A DNA stretch of 21,633 bases from an uncultured Opitutales bacterium. GTDB taxonomy: Bacteria > Verrucomicrobiota > Verrucomicrobiia > Opitutales > Intestinicryptomonadaceae. Positions 16,601 through 21,633 of this stretch are shown here, in pieces. The position numbers and the translations under genes are program-made. A model generated the notes under the pieces. It worked only from the letters and a program-made list of their open reading frames with translations, searched no databases and was not told where the DNA came from. The DNA is taken from NCBI GenBank assembly GCA_900548185.1, contig URJJ01000039.1:1-21633 (forward strand). The letters run 5' to 3'. The first letter of the stretch is position 1. Each line of letters opens with the position of its first letter.

Positions 16601-17334
16601 TATTTGAGCTTTGCTTCGCAGCGCGAAATGAGTTTCCGGACCTTCTGCGAATTTGGGAACATCGACTCGCACTTCCTGAAGTCGGCAAGCGCCGCCTTGA
16701 AATCCTTTTCCGCCATGGACAAATGCCCGCGGAATACCAGAAGCTCCCCATTTTCCGGATCGAGCTCCAGGGCCTTGCCTATATCACTCTTGGCCCCCGG
16801 AATGTCCGAGAGGCGGGCCGCCTTGAGCGACGCCCTCAATACCAGCGCCTGGACATATTTCCCGTCGGCCTCCAGGGCGGAATCGAGGGCGGACACAGCC
16901 CCCTTGAAGTCGTCCCTGCTTGCAAGCGCCGCCGCGCGCGCGAAGAAATCCTCGGCAGTCTTCGGCTCAAGCTCGAGTATCTTCGCAAATTCCGCGTCGG
17001 CATCGCGCTTTTTGCCGAGCCCGATGCAGGCCATCGCGCGTATGCGCAGCGACTCGGCATCCTCGGCCGGAAACGACAGGGCGTATTCAAAATCGCTCTT
17101 TGAGGAGGCGTAGTCGCCCTTGGCAAGCATTATCATCCCGCGCATCACATAAAGCCTTGCAGAAGACGGGTCCGCGAGAATCGAGGCGTTTGAAGATTTG
17201 AGTGCCGCATCGTACTCCCCCATGGCAGCGAGTCTGGCAGCCTGTTCAAAATCCCTATCCGCCCCGTTTTTCATGGCAAACGCGGCCAGCGAAACAAACG
17301 CCGCAAACGCGGCAAAAATCATTTTCTTAATCAT
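16600..17334 (-). CDS. Exported tetratricopeptide-repeat protein
   Basis: 244 residues from the ATG at 17334 (MIKKMIFAAF), chosen because GAGGG lies seven bases upstream and because it yields a signal peptide (1-20, hydrophobic Ala/Phe core ending AAFA). The rest is about five or six tandem 34-residue TPR units: alternating helices with the W/L-G-Y-A-F-like spacing visible in RDFEQAARLAAMGEYDAAL, YVMRGMIMLAKGDYASSKSDFEYAL, ALASRDDFKGAVSALDSAL and VFRGHLSMAEKDFKAALADF. TPR arrays act as protein-protein interaction scaffolds, here presumably in the periplasm. No partner can be named. It lies 237 bp downstream of the STAS gene on the same strand. This is one of few genes here with a good ribosome binding site. 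Confidence 0.85.
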   Translation of the reverse strand: MIKKMIFAAFAAFVSLAAFAMKNGADRDFEQAARLAAMGEYDAALKSSNASILADPSSARLYVMRGMIMLAKGDYASSKSDFEYALSFPAEDAESLRIRAMACIGLGKKRDADAEFAKILELEPKTAEDFFARAAALASRDDFKGAVSALDSALEADGKYVQALVLRASLKAARLSDIPGAKSDIGKALELDPENGELLVFRGHLSMAEKDFKAALADFRKCESMFPNSQKVRKLISRCEAKLK

Positions 17335-17570
17335 GGCAAACCCTCGGAAAATTTCAAATTTGCAAAAAACGCCCCGCCCCGGAGCCGCTGGAAATTCCAA
17401 ACCGGCACGCGGCAGGCGGAGGCGGACAAGGCGCGCAGACTGCGCAATTTCAGCCCGCCGCGCAAAACCAGCCCCGGCAGGCGCAGCCGCAAACCGGAAC
17501 GCGGGCGGGAAAACCATCCCGCATTCCGCAGGCGGGCAGCACAGTCCCGAAGTCGGGGGCGCCCCAAAGG

Positions 17571-17903
17571 CTACATCGCAACCAGGGCGTCGTCGCGCGA
17601 GGCGTGGATGGGGAATATGCTTGTAAATCCGGAAATTTCAAACACCTGCTTCACGGCCGGGATAAGCCCCGAGAGCGCTATTTCGCCGGAAACCTTTTTG
17701 AAGCTCTTGGCAGCCGACAAAAGGACGCGCAAGCCGGCGCTGCTTATGTACTCCAAATCCCTGCAATCGACCAGAACCTTCTTTGCGCCTGCGGACAGGG
17801 CGGTGTTGAATGCGGCCTCAAGGTCTGCGGTGGTGGTCACATTTAGGCGCCCCTTGAGGGAAAGGACCGTCACGCCGTTTATTTCTTCCTGATTTATTTC
17901 CAT
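17571..17903 (-). CDS. STAS-domain anti-sigma factor antagonist
   Basis: 110 residues from the ATG at 17903 (MEINQEEING), the standard single-domain STAS length. It has the family signature VTVLSLKGRLNVTTTADLE, then VLVDCRDLEYISSAGLRVLL. Ser55, aligned with the phosphorylated Ser of SpoIIAA/RsbV/BtrV-type proteins, would be the switch residue for a partner serine kinase (anti-sigma factor). Such proteins free a sigma factor or act in an analogous partner-switching circuit when unphosphorylated. No RsbW-like kinase, phosphatase or sigma gene is in the window, so its partners are elsewhere. A -10-like TATAAG ends four bases before the ATG, which could mean a leaderless mRNA. The downstream TPR gene might be co-transcribed. 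Confidence 0.92.
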   Translation of the reverse strand: MEINQEEINGVTVLSLKGRLNVTTTADLEAAFNTALSAGAKKVLVDCRDLEYISSAGLRVLLSAAKSFKKVSGEIALSGLIPAVKQVFEISGFTSIFPIHASRDDALVAM

Positions 17904-18051
17904 ATCGCTTATAGTAGAATTGGGGCATATTTTCCAAAAAACGTCCGGCAATGCAATCTATTATTGAGCGGCGAAAAAAACTTTTCGCATTTTATTTTTC
18001 TTTGGAACATCGCGGAATGTCCGATGTCCAAGAGAGCAAGGTTAGTGTGTT

Positions 18052-18076
18052 GGCCCGGTTTTAAGGGAACCGGGCC
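18052..18076. other. Strong hairpin 1 in the intergenic region
   Basis: Perfect 9-bp stem GGCCCGGTT (18052-18060) with AACCGGGCC (18068-18076), 7-nt loop. The sequence GTGT lies close to both sides of the stem. No T tract follows, so it is not a classic terminator. Confidence 0.55.
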
Positions 18077-18091
18077 GTGTAATAGGTAGAG

Positions 18092-18122
18092 CACGGCGCG
18101 CGGAAGGTTTTCGCGCGCCGTG
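18092..18122. other. Strong hairpin 2 in the intergenic region
   Basis: Perfect 11-bp stem CACGGCGCGCG (18092-18102) with CGCGCGCCGTG (18112-18122), 9-nt loop, followed by TTTCTATTT. It might end a plus-strand transcript, but no gene precedes it on that strand. Confidence 0.5.
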
Positions 18123-18206
18123 TTTCTATTTCGGCAATGGCGAATCGGCGCGGCGCGGAACCGGACGGCACGGCGAGAATCCGCACCGTCTGGGAACTCC
18201 CATGCC

Positions 18207-18253
18207 TGAGCGGTAAGCCCCAGCCGTTTTTTATAAAGATATGAGCGGTAAGC
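18207..18253. repeat. Direct 12-mer repeat TGAGCGGTAAGC
   Basis: Identical copies at 18207-18218 and 18242-18253, 35 bp apart start to start. The first is followed within ten bases by a six-T run. The second precedes CCCCGCT, which can pair with AGCGG, and then a T-rich stretch. Confidence 0.55.
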
Positions 18254-18727
18254 GGCATTGCCCCGCTAAGTTTGTTTTTGGAAAATTTCGCGCTGACTGA
18301 ATGCTGCCCGCCGGAAACCTTTTGGTTCTCTCTGCCCTTTCATTTTCCCTGCGACATGCCGCAGGGCGTTTCTCCCCCCCCTCCCCGCATCCGCCCGATT
18401 CTTACAGTTCAGCGGATTCCCGAGCGGCGTTTTATTTTCAAGGAGAAATCGGCATAAGACCCCGCAACTCTTAAGAGCGCACCCGATATTTTATTTAGAA
18501 TCTCCCTATTTGCCGTTGCCATAGGCGGCTTCTTCTTACGCCTGATAAATCTTGCCATTGGTTTTCTCTCATGAAGATGCCTTTGGGCGGGCCTTCCATA
18601 AAGGCGCATGATAAGCGATTTTCCCATTCTGCCCCCTCCGCATCCTCCAATACGCGGCAGGCTTGCGGGATTTTTCGCATAAAAAAGCGAAACTAATGCG
18701 GAGGCGGCCAAACTGTGAGCACCCCGT

Positions 18728-18766
18728 CCGCCTGCGCTCTTCCTGCGGGAGGCGCTCCGCAGGCGG
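18728..18766. other. Long GC-rich hairpin in the intergenic region
   Basis: CCGCCTGCG (18728-18736) pairs perfectly with CGCAGGCGG (18758-18766). An inner stem CTTCC (18739-18743) with GGGAG (18747-18751) closes around TGC, giving a ~39-nt folded element. Confidence 0.5.
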
Positions 18767-18894
18767 GGAGGCGGAACCTGTGTGGCCCCCCGCGCCAGTT
18801 CGCTCCGCGCCATTTTGAAGCGCGCGGAAATGCTTTGGGGATAAGTACAAAATTTTTCTTTTAAAAAGGCCCGCTTTATGTAAGTTGTTTTTCC

Positions 18895-18921
18895 GCGCAT
18901 TTTTTTTAAATGCGCTTTTTT
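18895..18921 (+). terminator. Terminator-like hairpin directly upstream of fadL
   Basis: GCGCATTT (18895-18902) pairs with AAATGCGC (18908-18915), five-T loop, followed by six T (18916-18921). Its T run ends 25 nt before the fadL ATG. It is oriented for plus-strand transcripts, so it either ends a transcript from the upstream gene-free region or attenuates fadL. Confidence 0.65.
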
Positions 18922-18946
18922 AGTTAAATAATAAAACAAACAAGAC

Positions 18947-20221
18947 ATGAACATAAAGAAATCGACCATTGCGGCTTCGATGCTTGCCGCGTCATTCCAG
19001 GCCTGGGGCTCAGGATTCCAGGTTGTGGAACAGGGCGCGTCAAACCTCGGCACCGCGCTAGCCGGCGCGGTGGTGAACGCAAATAACGACGCAACTGCGG
19101 CATATTGGAATCCGTCGGCCGCGTTTTTCGTCCAAAGCGAAAACAAAATAGACTCGGCCGGCTCATTCCTGGTGCCCACTATGCAGTTCCAGGGAACCGC
19201 CACCTACCCCACGGGCGCCGAAGTTCCGGGGACGGACGGCGGCAACGCCGGAAAGCTCGCCTTCGTGCCAAACTTCTTCTACGTCAAAAAATTTGGCGAC
19301 CAGTGGCTCGGCACCGTCTCCATCACGTCGCCATTCGGGCTTGAGACGCGCTACTCCGACGACTTTGTCGGCCGCCAGCACGGCATACAAAGCAACCTCA
19401 TGACGCTCCAGATAAACCCGAGCGTGGCCTACAAGCCCCTCGACTGGCTCTCGTTTTCAATAGGCGCCTCCGCCGACTACATAAACGCGGAGCTCTCCTC
19501 CACAACCTACATAACGACCCACCCCGCGCTGGGCCCCGTGGAGGCCAGAACCCGCGCCAACGGCCACTCCTGGTCCGGCAGCTTCAACGTCGGGGTAACC
19601 GCAAAGTTCCTCGAAACGGGCAGGATAGGCGTTGCCTACCGCCACCGCATAGACCAGAATTTAAGCGGAAGCCTGTACCTCCAAAACAGCCAGATAGGGC
19701 TGAATCAGGACAAGCCCATAACCGCCGACCTCAGCCTGCCAAGCAACATGACAGTCGGCGTCTATTACCGCTTCAAGGACGCCCCCATCGCCGTCATGGC
19801 CGACTACGCCTTCACGCAGTGGAACCTCTTCAACACCCTCACGCTCGTCGAAAGCGACGCCCCGAACACGGAATACGTCACAAAGGAAAACTGGAAGAAC
19901 ACCTCGCGCGTCAGCATCGGCGCCCACTATTTCCCGAGCTGGGACAGGAACATGGTTCTGAGAATCGGCATGGCCTGGGACGAATCCCCCGTGCGCAATA
20001 GCCACTACCGCACCCCGCGCATCCCCGACTCCAACAGGTGGTGGGCGTCATTCGGCATCGGCTACAAGATAGACTGGCTCAACCTCGACTTCGGCTATAC
20101 CTACATACTCTTCGACGACGTCAACATAAATAACGACGTCGAACCCGGAAAGGGCACGATAAACGGCTCCTACACGGGCCACGCCCACGTGATATCCTTC
20201 CAGGCTGGCATAAGCTGGTAG
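18947..20221 (+). CDS. OmpP1/FadL/TodX-family outer-membrane channel
   Basis: 424 residues, typical for this family of 14-stranded outer-membrane barrels that pass long-chain fatty acids and other hydrophobic compounds. A signal peptide (1-22, ending AWGS) is followed directly by the family's N-terminal hatch sequence GFQVVEQGASNLGTALAG and the NDATAAYWNPSA motif. The remainder alternates aromatic and polar residues in beta-strands, ending VISFQAGISW with a terminal aromatic. The start codon lies in an AT-rich leader without Shine-Dalgarno and shortly after a terminator-like hairpin. It is monocistronic, with a hairpin after the stop. The transported compound cannot be deduced. Of 24 isoleucine codons, 17 are ATA. 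Confidence 0.92.
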   Translation: MNIKKSTIAASMLAASFQAWGSGFQVVEQGASNLGTALAGAVVNANNDATAAYWNPSAAFFVQSENKIDSAGSFLVPTMQFQGTATYPTGAEVPGTDGGNAGKLAFVPNFFYVKKFGDQWLGTVSITSPFGLETRYSDDFVGRQHGIQSNLMTLQINPSVAYKPLDWLSFSIGASADYINAELSSTTYITTHPALGPVEARTRANGHSWSGSFNVGVTAKFLETGRIGVAYRHRIDQNLSGSLYLQNSQIGLNQDKPITADLSLPSNMTVGVYYRFKDAPIAVMADYAFTQWNLFNTLTLVESDAPNTEYVTKENWKNTSRVSIGAHYFPSWDRNMVLRIGMAWDESPVRNSHYRTPRIPDSNRWWASFGIGYKIDWLNLDFGYTYILFDDVNINNDVEPGKGTINGSYTGHAHVISFQAGISW

Positions 20222-20263
20222 CCCTCTCATCCGACGGCGGCCAAGGCCGCTTCGGCGGCATCA

Positions 20264-20295
20264 GGGCGCGCCCCCGTTTTTCGGGCGGCGCGCCC
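20264..20295 (+). terminator. Terminator hairpin after fadL
   Basis: GGGCGCGCC (20264-20272) pairs with GGCGCGCCC (20287-20295), and CCCG pairs with CGGG inside, with one bulged C and a five-T loop. It is followed by TCGCTTTTAAT, a modest T tract. Confidence 0.6.
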
Positions 20296-20345
20296 TCGCT
20301 TTTAATACGTTTAATGGCCGCACGTTTTTTTATGGCAATTTAAAC

Positions 20346-20376
20346 TTGACGCATCCCGGCCGATTCCCAACATAAA
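20346..20376 (+). promoter_or_regulatory. Possible sigma70-like promoter for HPr
   Basis: TTGACG (20346-20351) and CATAAA (20371-20376), 19-bp spacer, giving a very short leader before ATG 20391. The spacer is longer than ideal. Confidence 0.35.
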
Positions 20377-20390
20377 ACATTTTAATAATC

Positions 20391-20681
20391 ATGAGTTCCG
20401 GAATACCAGAGCAGATCGCCAGAGTCCTAGTCGTCTCCAACAAGATGGGCATACACGCCCGTCCGGCGGCAATGATAGTGCGCGCGTCAAACAAATATTC
20501 GGGCGCGGATCTTATCGTTGAAAAGGACGGCGAACAGGTCAACGGGAAGAGCATCATGAGCCTCATGATGCTTGCCGCAGGCCGCGGTTCTCAAATAAGG
20601 TTTGTGGCAAGCGGCGAAGGCGCGGAGCAGATGCTCGACGAAATAGAGGATCTCTTCAACCGCAAATTCGACGAGGAATAG
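20391..20681 (+). CDS. HPr family phosphocarrier protein
   Basis: 96 residues, slightly longer than the usual ~85-90 because of a seven-residue N-terminal addition. It has the HPr active-site motif MGIHARPAA with His22 (equivalent of His15, phosphorylated by enzyme I) and a regulatory site with Ser54 in NGKSIMSLMML (equivalent of Ser46, target of HPr kinase). The closing acidic helix (EQMLDEIEDLFN) is typical. In PTS organisms it relays phosphate from PEP to sugar permeases. In many PVC and alpha/beta-proteobacterial genomes lacking sugar permeases, HPr serves a regulatory phosphorelay instead. Enzyme I and the kinase are not adjacent here, so the ptsH name is withheld. It has a likely own promoter and terminator. 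Confidence 0.95.
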   Translation: MSSGIPEQIARVLVVSNKMGIHARPAAMIVRASNKYSGADLIVEKDGEQVNGKSIMSLMMLAAGRGSQIRFVASGEGAEQMLDEIEDLFNRKFDEE

Positions 20682-20773
20682 CCTCCTTGGGCCGCGCGTC
20701 GCTATCGCGCGCATCTTCCCATATGGCGCCGGAAACCCTGCGCGGGACACCGGAAAGCAGACTCAAATATTGC

Positions 20774-20802
20774 AAACGGACGGTTCAAGCCTCCGTTTTT
20801 TT
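20774..20802 (+). terminator. Rho-independent terminator after HPr
   Basis: AAACGGA (20774-20780) pairs with TCCGTTT (20792-20798), with inner GG/CC pairs, and a seven-T tail (20796-20802). It lies 93 bp past the HPr stop. Confidence 0.7.
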
Positions 20803-20885
20803 GCAGAACTGCCTGCGCGCCCGAAGGGATGGCGCAAGATTTTCTCTCATACCCAGCCGCTTGAAGCCGCCCGCGAAGACAACCG

Positions 20886-21269
20886 ATGAAAGCAAAAGGC
20901 AAAACGCTTCCAGCCAAAAACCTGCCGGGTGCAATTCTTTCCACAGCCTGCATGTTTTTATCTGCGGGATGCCTTATAATACCAAAGGAAATACAGGAAG
21001 CCTACGTCTCAGACTTGGCGGTATGCGAGACGATGTCCTCCGGGCAGACCGAAATCCGCATTGCAGGCAGCTACGGCGAAAGCGCATGGGGAATCGACAC
21101 CCTGAATGCAGTACGGGAAAACGACGCGATACGAATTTCCGGCATGCTGAGATATAGGGCGCCGGGGAAGATAGACTTCAAGCTGAAAGTCCCGGACGGC
21201 GTAAACGAAGTCTATTTCTGCTCCAGAAAGATTTGGTCGAGAGACAATACGGAAGCGAAAACCCGCTGA
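20886..21269 (+). CDS. Putative small lipoprotein of unknown function
   Basis: 127 residues. A basic start (MKAKGKTLPAK), a hydrophobic stretch and a lipobox LSAGC with Cys29 indicate a type II signal peptide and lipid anchoring. The mature ~99 residues contain a plausible small beta domain (TEIRIAGSYGES, DAIRISGMLRYRAPGKIDFKLKVPDGVNEVYF), reminiscent of adhesin-like beta-solenoid or putative auto-transporter-adhesin head segments, but too short to assign. It is followed after 89 bp by a truncated open frame on the same strand. Third-position GC looks lower than in neighbouring housekeeping genes, which may indicate accessory status. Recognition is limited to the signal peptide and lipobox. 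Confidence 0.6.
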   Translation: MKAKGKTLPAKNLPGAILSTACMFLSAGCLIIPKEIQEAYVSDLAVCETMSSGQTEIRIAGSYGESAWGIDTLNAVRENDAIRISGMLRYRAPGKIDFKLKVPDGVNEVYFCSRKIWSRDNTEAKTR

Positions 21270-21358
21270 AAAATCCGCCTGCACTTTCCACGGAAGAGTT
21301 CAACCATTTCGAGCCCCCCCCAAAAAATGCAGGATAAAATAATGCGCGAAACGCATGC

Positions 21359-21591
21359 ATGACAAATGCTGCAAGAGTCAAAATACTCCCCACTCAACCC
21401 CTCCGATACGCGCGTTCCAAGAAAGAAGCCCATAGGCTAGAATTGCCGCAGGAATCAATCCCGAAAGACCTGAAACAAGACTCCGGCATAGATAAGAATG
21501 CCGCAAAAGAAACGGTAGAAAATATAACACGATCTCCCGGGAAAGGTGCGCGAGATTTTCCCCTTCCGCAAACGGATTCCCATCCCCAATC
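21359..21591 (+). CDS. Hypothetical protein, 3' truncated by contig end/adapter
   Basis: An open frame starts at ATG 21359 (in-frame stop TAA just upstream at 21335) and runs 77 codons to the point where adapter sequence begins. The frame then continues into adapter without a stop. The translation begins MTNAARVKILPTQPLRYARS and becomes hydrophilic and charged (KKEAHRLELPQES, DKNAAKETVENI), more protein-like than the overlapping frames on the other strand. It has no signal peptide, domain or Shine-Dalgarno that I can see. It could equally be a chance frame, since the sample is short. No function is proposed. Confidence 0.38.
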
Positions 21592-21633
21592 CTGTCTCTT
21601 ATACACATCTGACGCTGCCGACGAAGCTAGAAG
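21592..21633. other. Nextera adapter read-through (sequencing artefact)
   Basis: 21592-21610 is CTGTCTCTTATACACATCT, the Tn5 mosaic end used in Nextera libraries. The next 14 bases (to 21624) match the rest of the reverse-complemented Nextera Read 1 adapter. AGCTAGAA (21625-21632) is the reverse complement of TTCTAGCT, an i5 index sequence as I remember the index kit, and the final G fits the start of the P5 segment. These 42 bases are not from the organism. Confidence 0.97.

Larger units (their letters stand above)
17904..18946. other. Gene-free, inverted-repeat-rich intergenic region (about 1 kb)
   Basis: This is the longest interval without a supportable gene, between the divergent STAS and fadL genes. 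It contains a string of hairpins: GCGAAAA/TTTTCGC (17971-17988, T-rich tail), GGAACATCG/CGATGTCC (18004-18029, one bulge), and further stems at 18052-18076, 18092-18122, 18347-18366, 18673-18692 and 18728-18766. A repeated 12-mer lies at 18207 and 18242. Minus-strand frames across 18409-18850 and 18061-18258 are Arg/Pro/Ser-rich, lack a ribosome binding site and match no family I recognise. A structured noncoding RNA, a decayed gene or a dispersed repeat are all possible. I could not match it to tmRNA, RNase P RNA, SRP RNA or a known riboswitch. Confidence 0.5.

Noticed and set aside
18077..18095. TAATAGGTAGAGCACG resembles a tRNA D-arm
   Set aside because: No acceptor stem, anticodon arm or T-arm can be built around it; it lies between two other strong hairpins.
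18061..18258. 65-codon minus-strand frame in the intergenic region
   Set aside because: No ribosome binding site, Arg/Ser/Pro-rich, and it spans a strong hairpin; not supportable as a gene.
17940..18280. Possible tmRNA, RNase P RNA, SRP RNA or 6S RNA
   Set aside because: I looked for the conserved core motifs of the first three and found none; no 6S-like long stem with central bubble could be traced by eye.
18409..19203. 264-codon minus-strand frame across the fadL start and the upstream region
   Set aside because: It overlaps the well-supported fadL start on the opposite strand and has no recognisable domain or start signal.
21378..21608. Minus-strand frame beginning MCIRDR (and an overlapping one beginning MYKRQ)
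   Set aside because: The start codons and first residues are encoded by the Nextera adapter; the remainder lies opposite a more protein-like plus-strand frame.
1..21633. CRISPR arrays, insertion sequences, phage or defence genes
   Set aside because: No regularly spaced repeats, transposase or integrase motifs, or defence-system domains were seen.

Overview
The window reads as an ordinary chromosomal stretch of a GC-rich, double-membraned (Gram-negative type) bacterium. A type Va autotransporter, a FadL/OmpP1 outer-membrane channel, a lipobox protein and several signal-peptide proteins require an outer membrane. Absent Shine-Dalgarno motifs before most genes, heavy use of ATA for isoleucine despite high GC, and large secreted carbohydrate-esterase-like and beta-helix proteins suggest a PVC-group organism, perhaps a gut Verrucomicrobiota/Opitutae-like lineage. 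That assignment is inference; no rRNA or tRNA gene was recognised.

Layout. 1-1105: C-terminal part of a DUF2339-type polytopic membrane protein cut by the window edge. 1175-3763: a secreted multi-enzyme fusion (SGNH hydrolase, alpha/beta hydrolase, second SGNH hydrolase, beta-rich C-terminus), with a convergent HAD phosphatase (3904-4899, minus) across paired terminators. 5148-8846 (minus): an autotransporter with a repetitive passenger, divergent from an HTH regulator (9108-9602, plus). A perfect odd-centred palindrome lies between the two. 9603-10147 is gene-poor. 10205-11773 (minus): an exported beta-helix protein with a DUF4214-like tail. 12017-13649: acpP then fabF (fatty-acid synthesis), with a terminator-like hairpin between them. 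13810-15420: class I [4Fe-4S] fumarase. 15737-16525: Cof-type HAD phosphatase. 16600-17334 and 17571-17903 (minus): a TPR protein and a STAS anti-anti-sigma protein. 17904-18946: about 1 kb without a convincing gene but full of inverted repeats. 18947-20221: FadL-type channel. 20391-20681: HPr. 20886-21269: a putative lipoprotein. 21359-21591: a truncated open frame.

The last 42 bases (21592-21633) are not biological. They match the Illumina Nextera transposase adapter, followed by what looks like an i5 index, so the contig ends in untrimmed adapter. Any protein predicted through that end carries adapter-derived residues.

Functionally the window mixes housekeeping genes (acpP-fabF, fumarase, HPr) with cell-surface and exported proteins (autotransporter, FadL, esterase fusion, beta-helix protein). 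The items most worth follow-up are the tri-catalytic esterase fusion, the HTH-palindrome-autotransporter unit, the hairpin-rich intergenic region, and the hairpins placed directly before fabF and fadL. I saw no CRISPR array, transposase, integrase or clear defence system.
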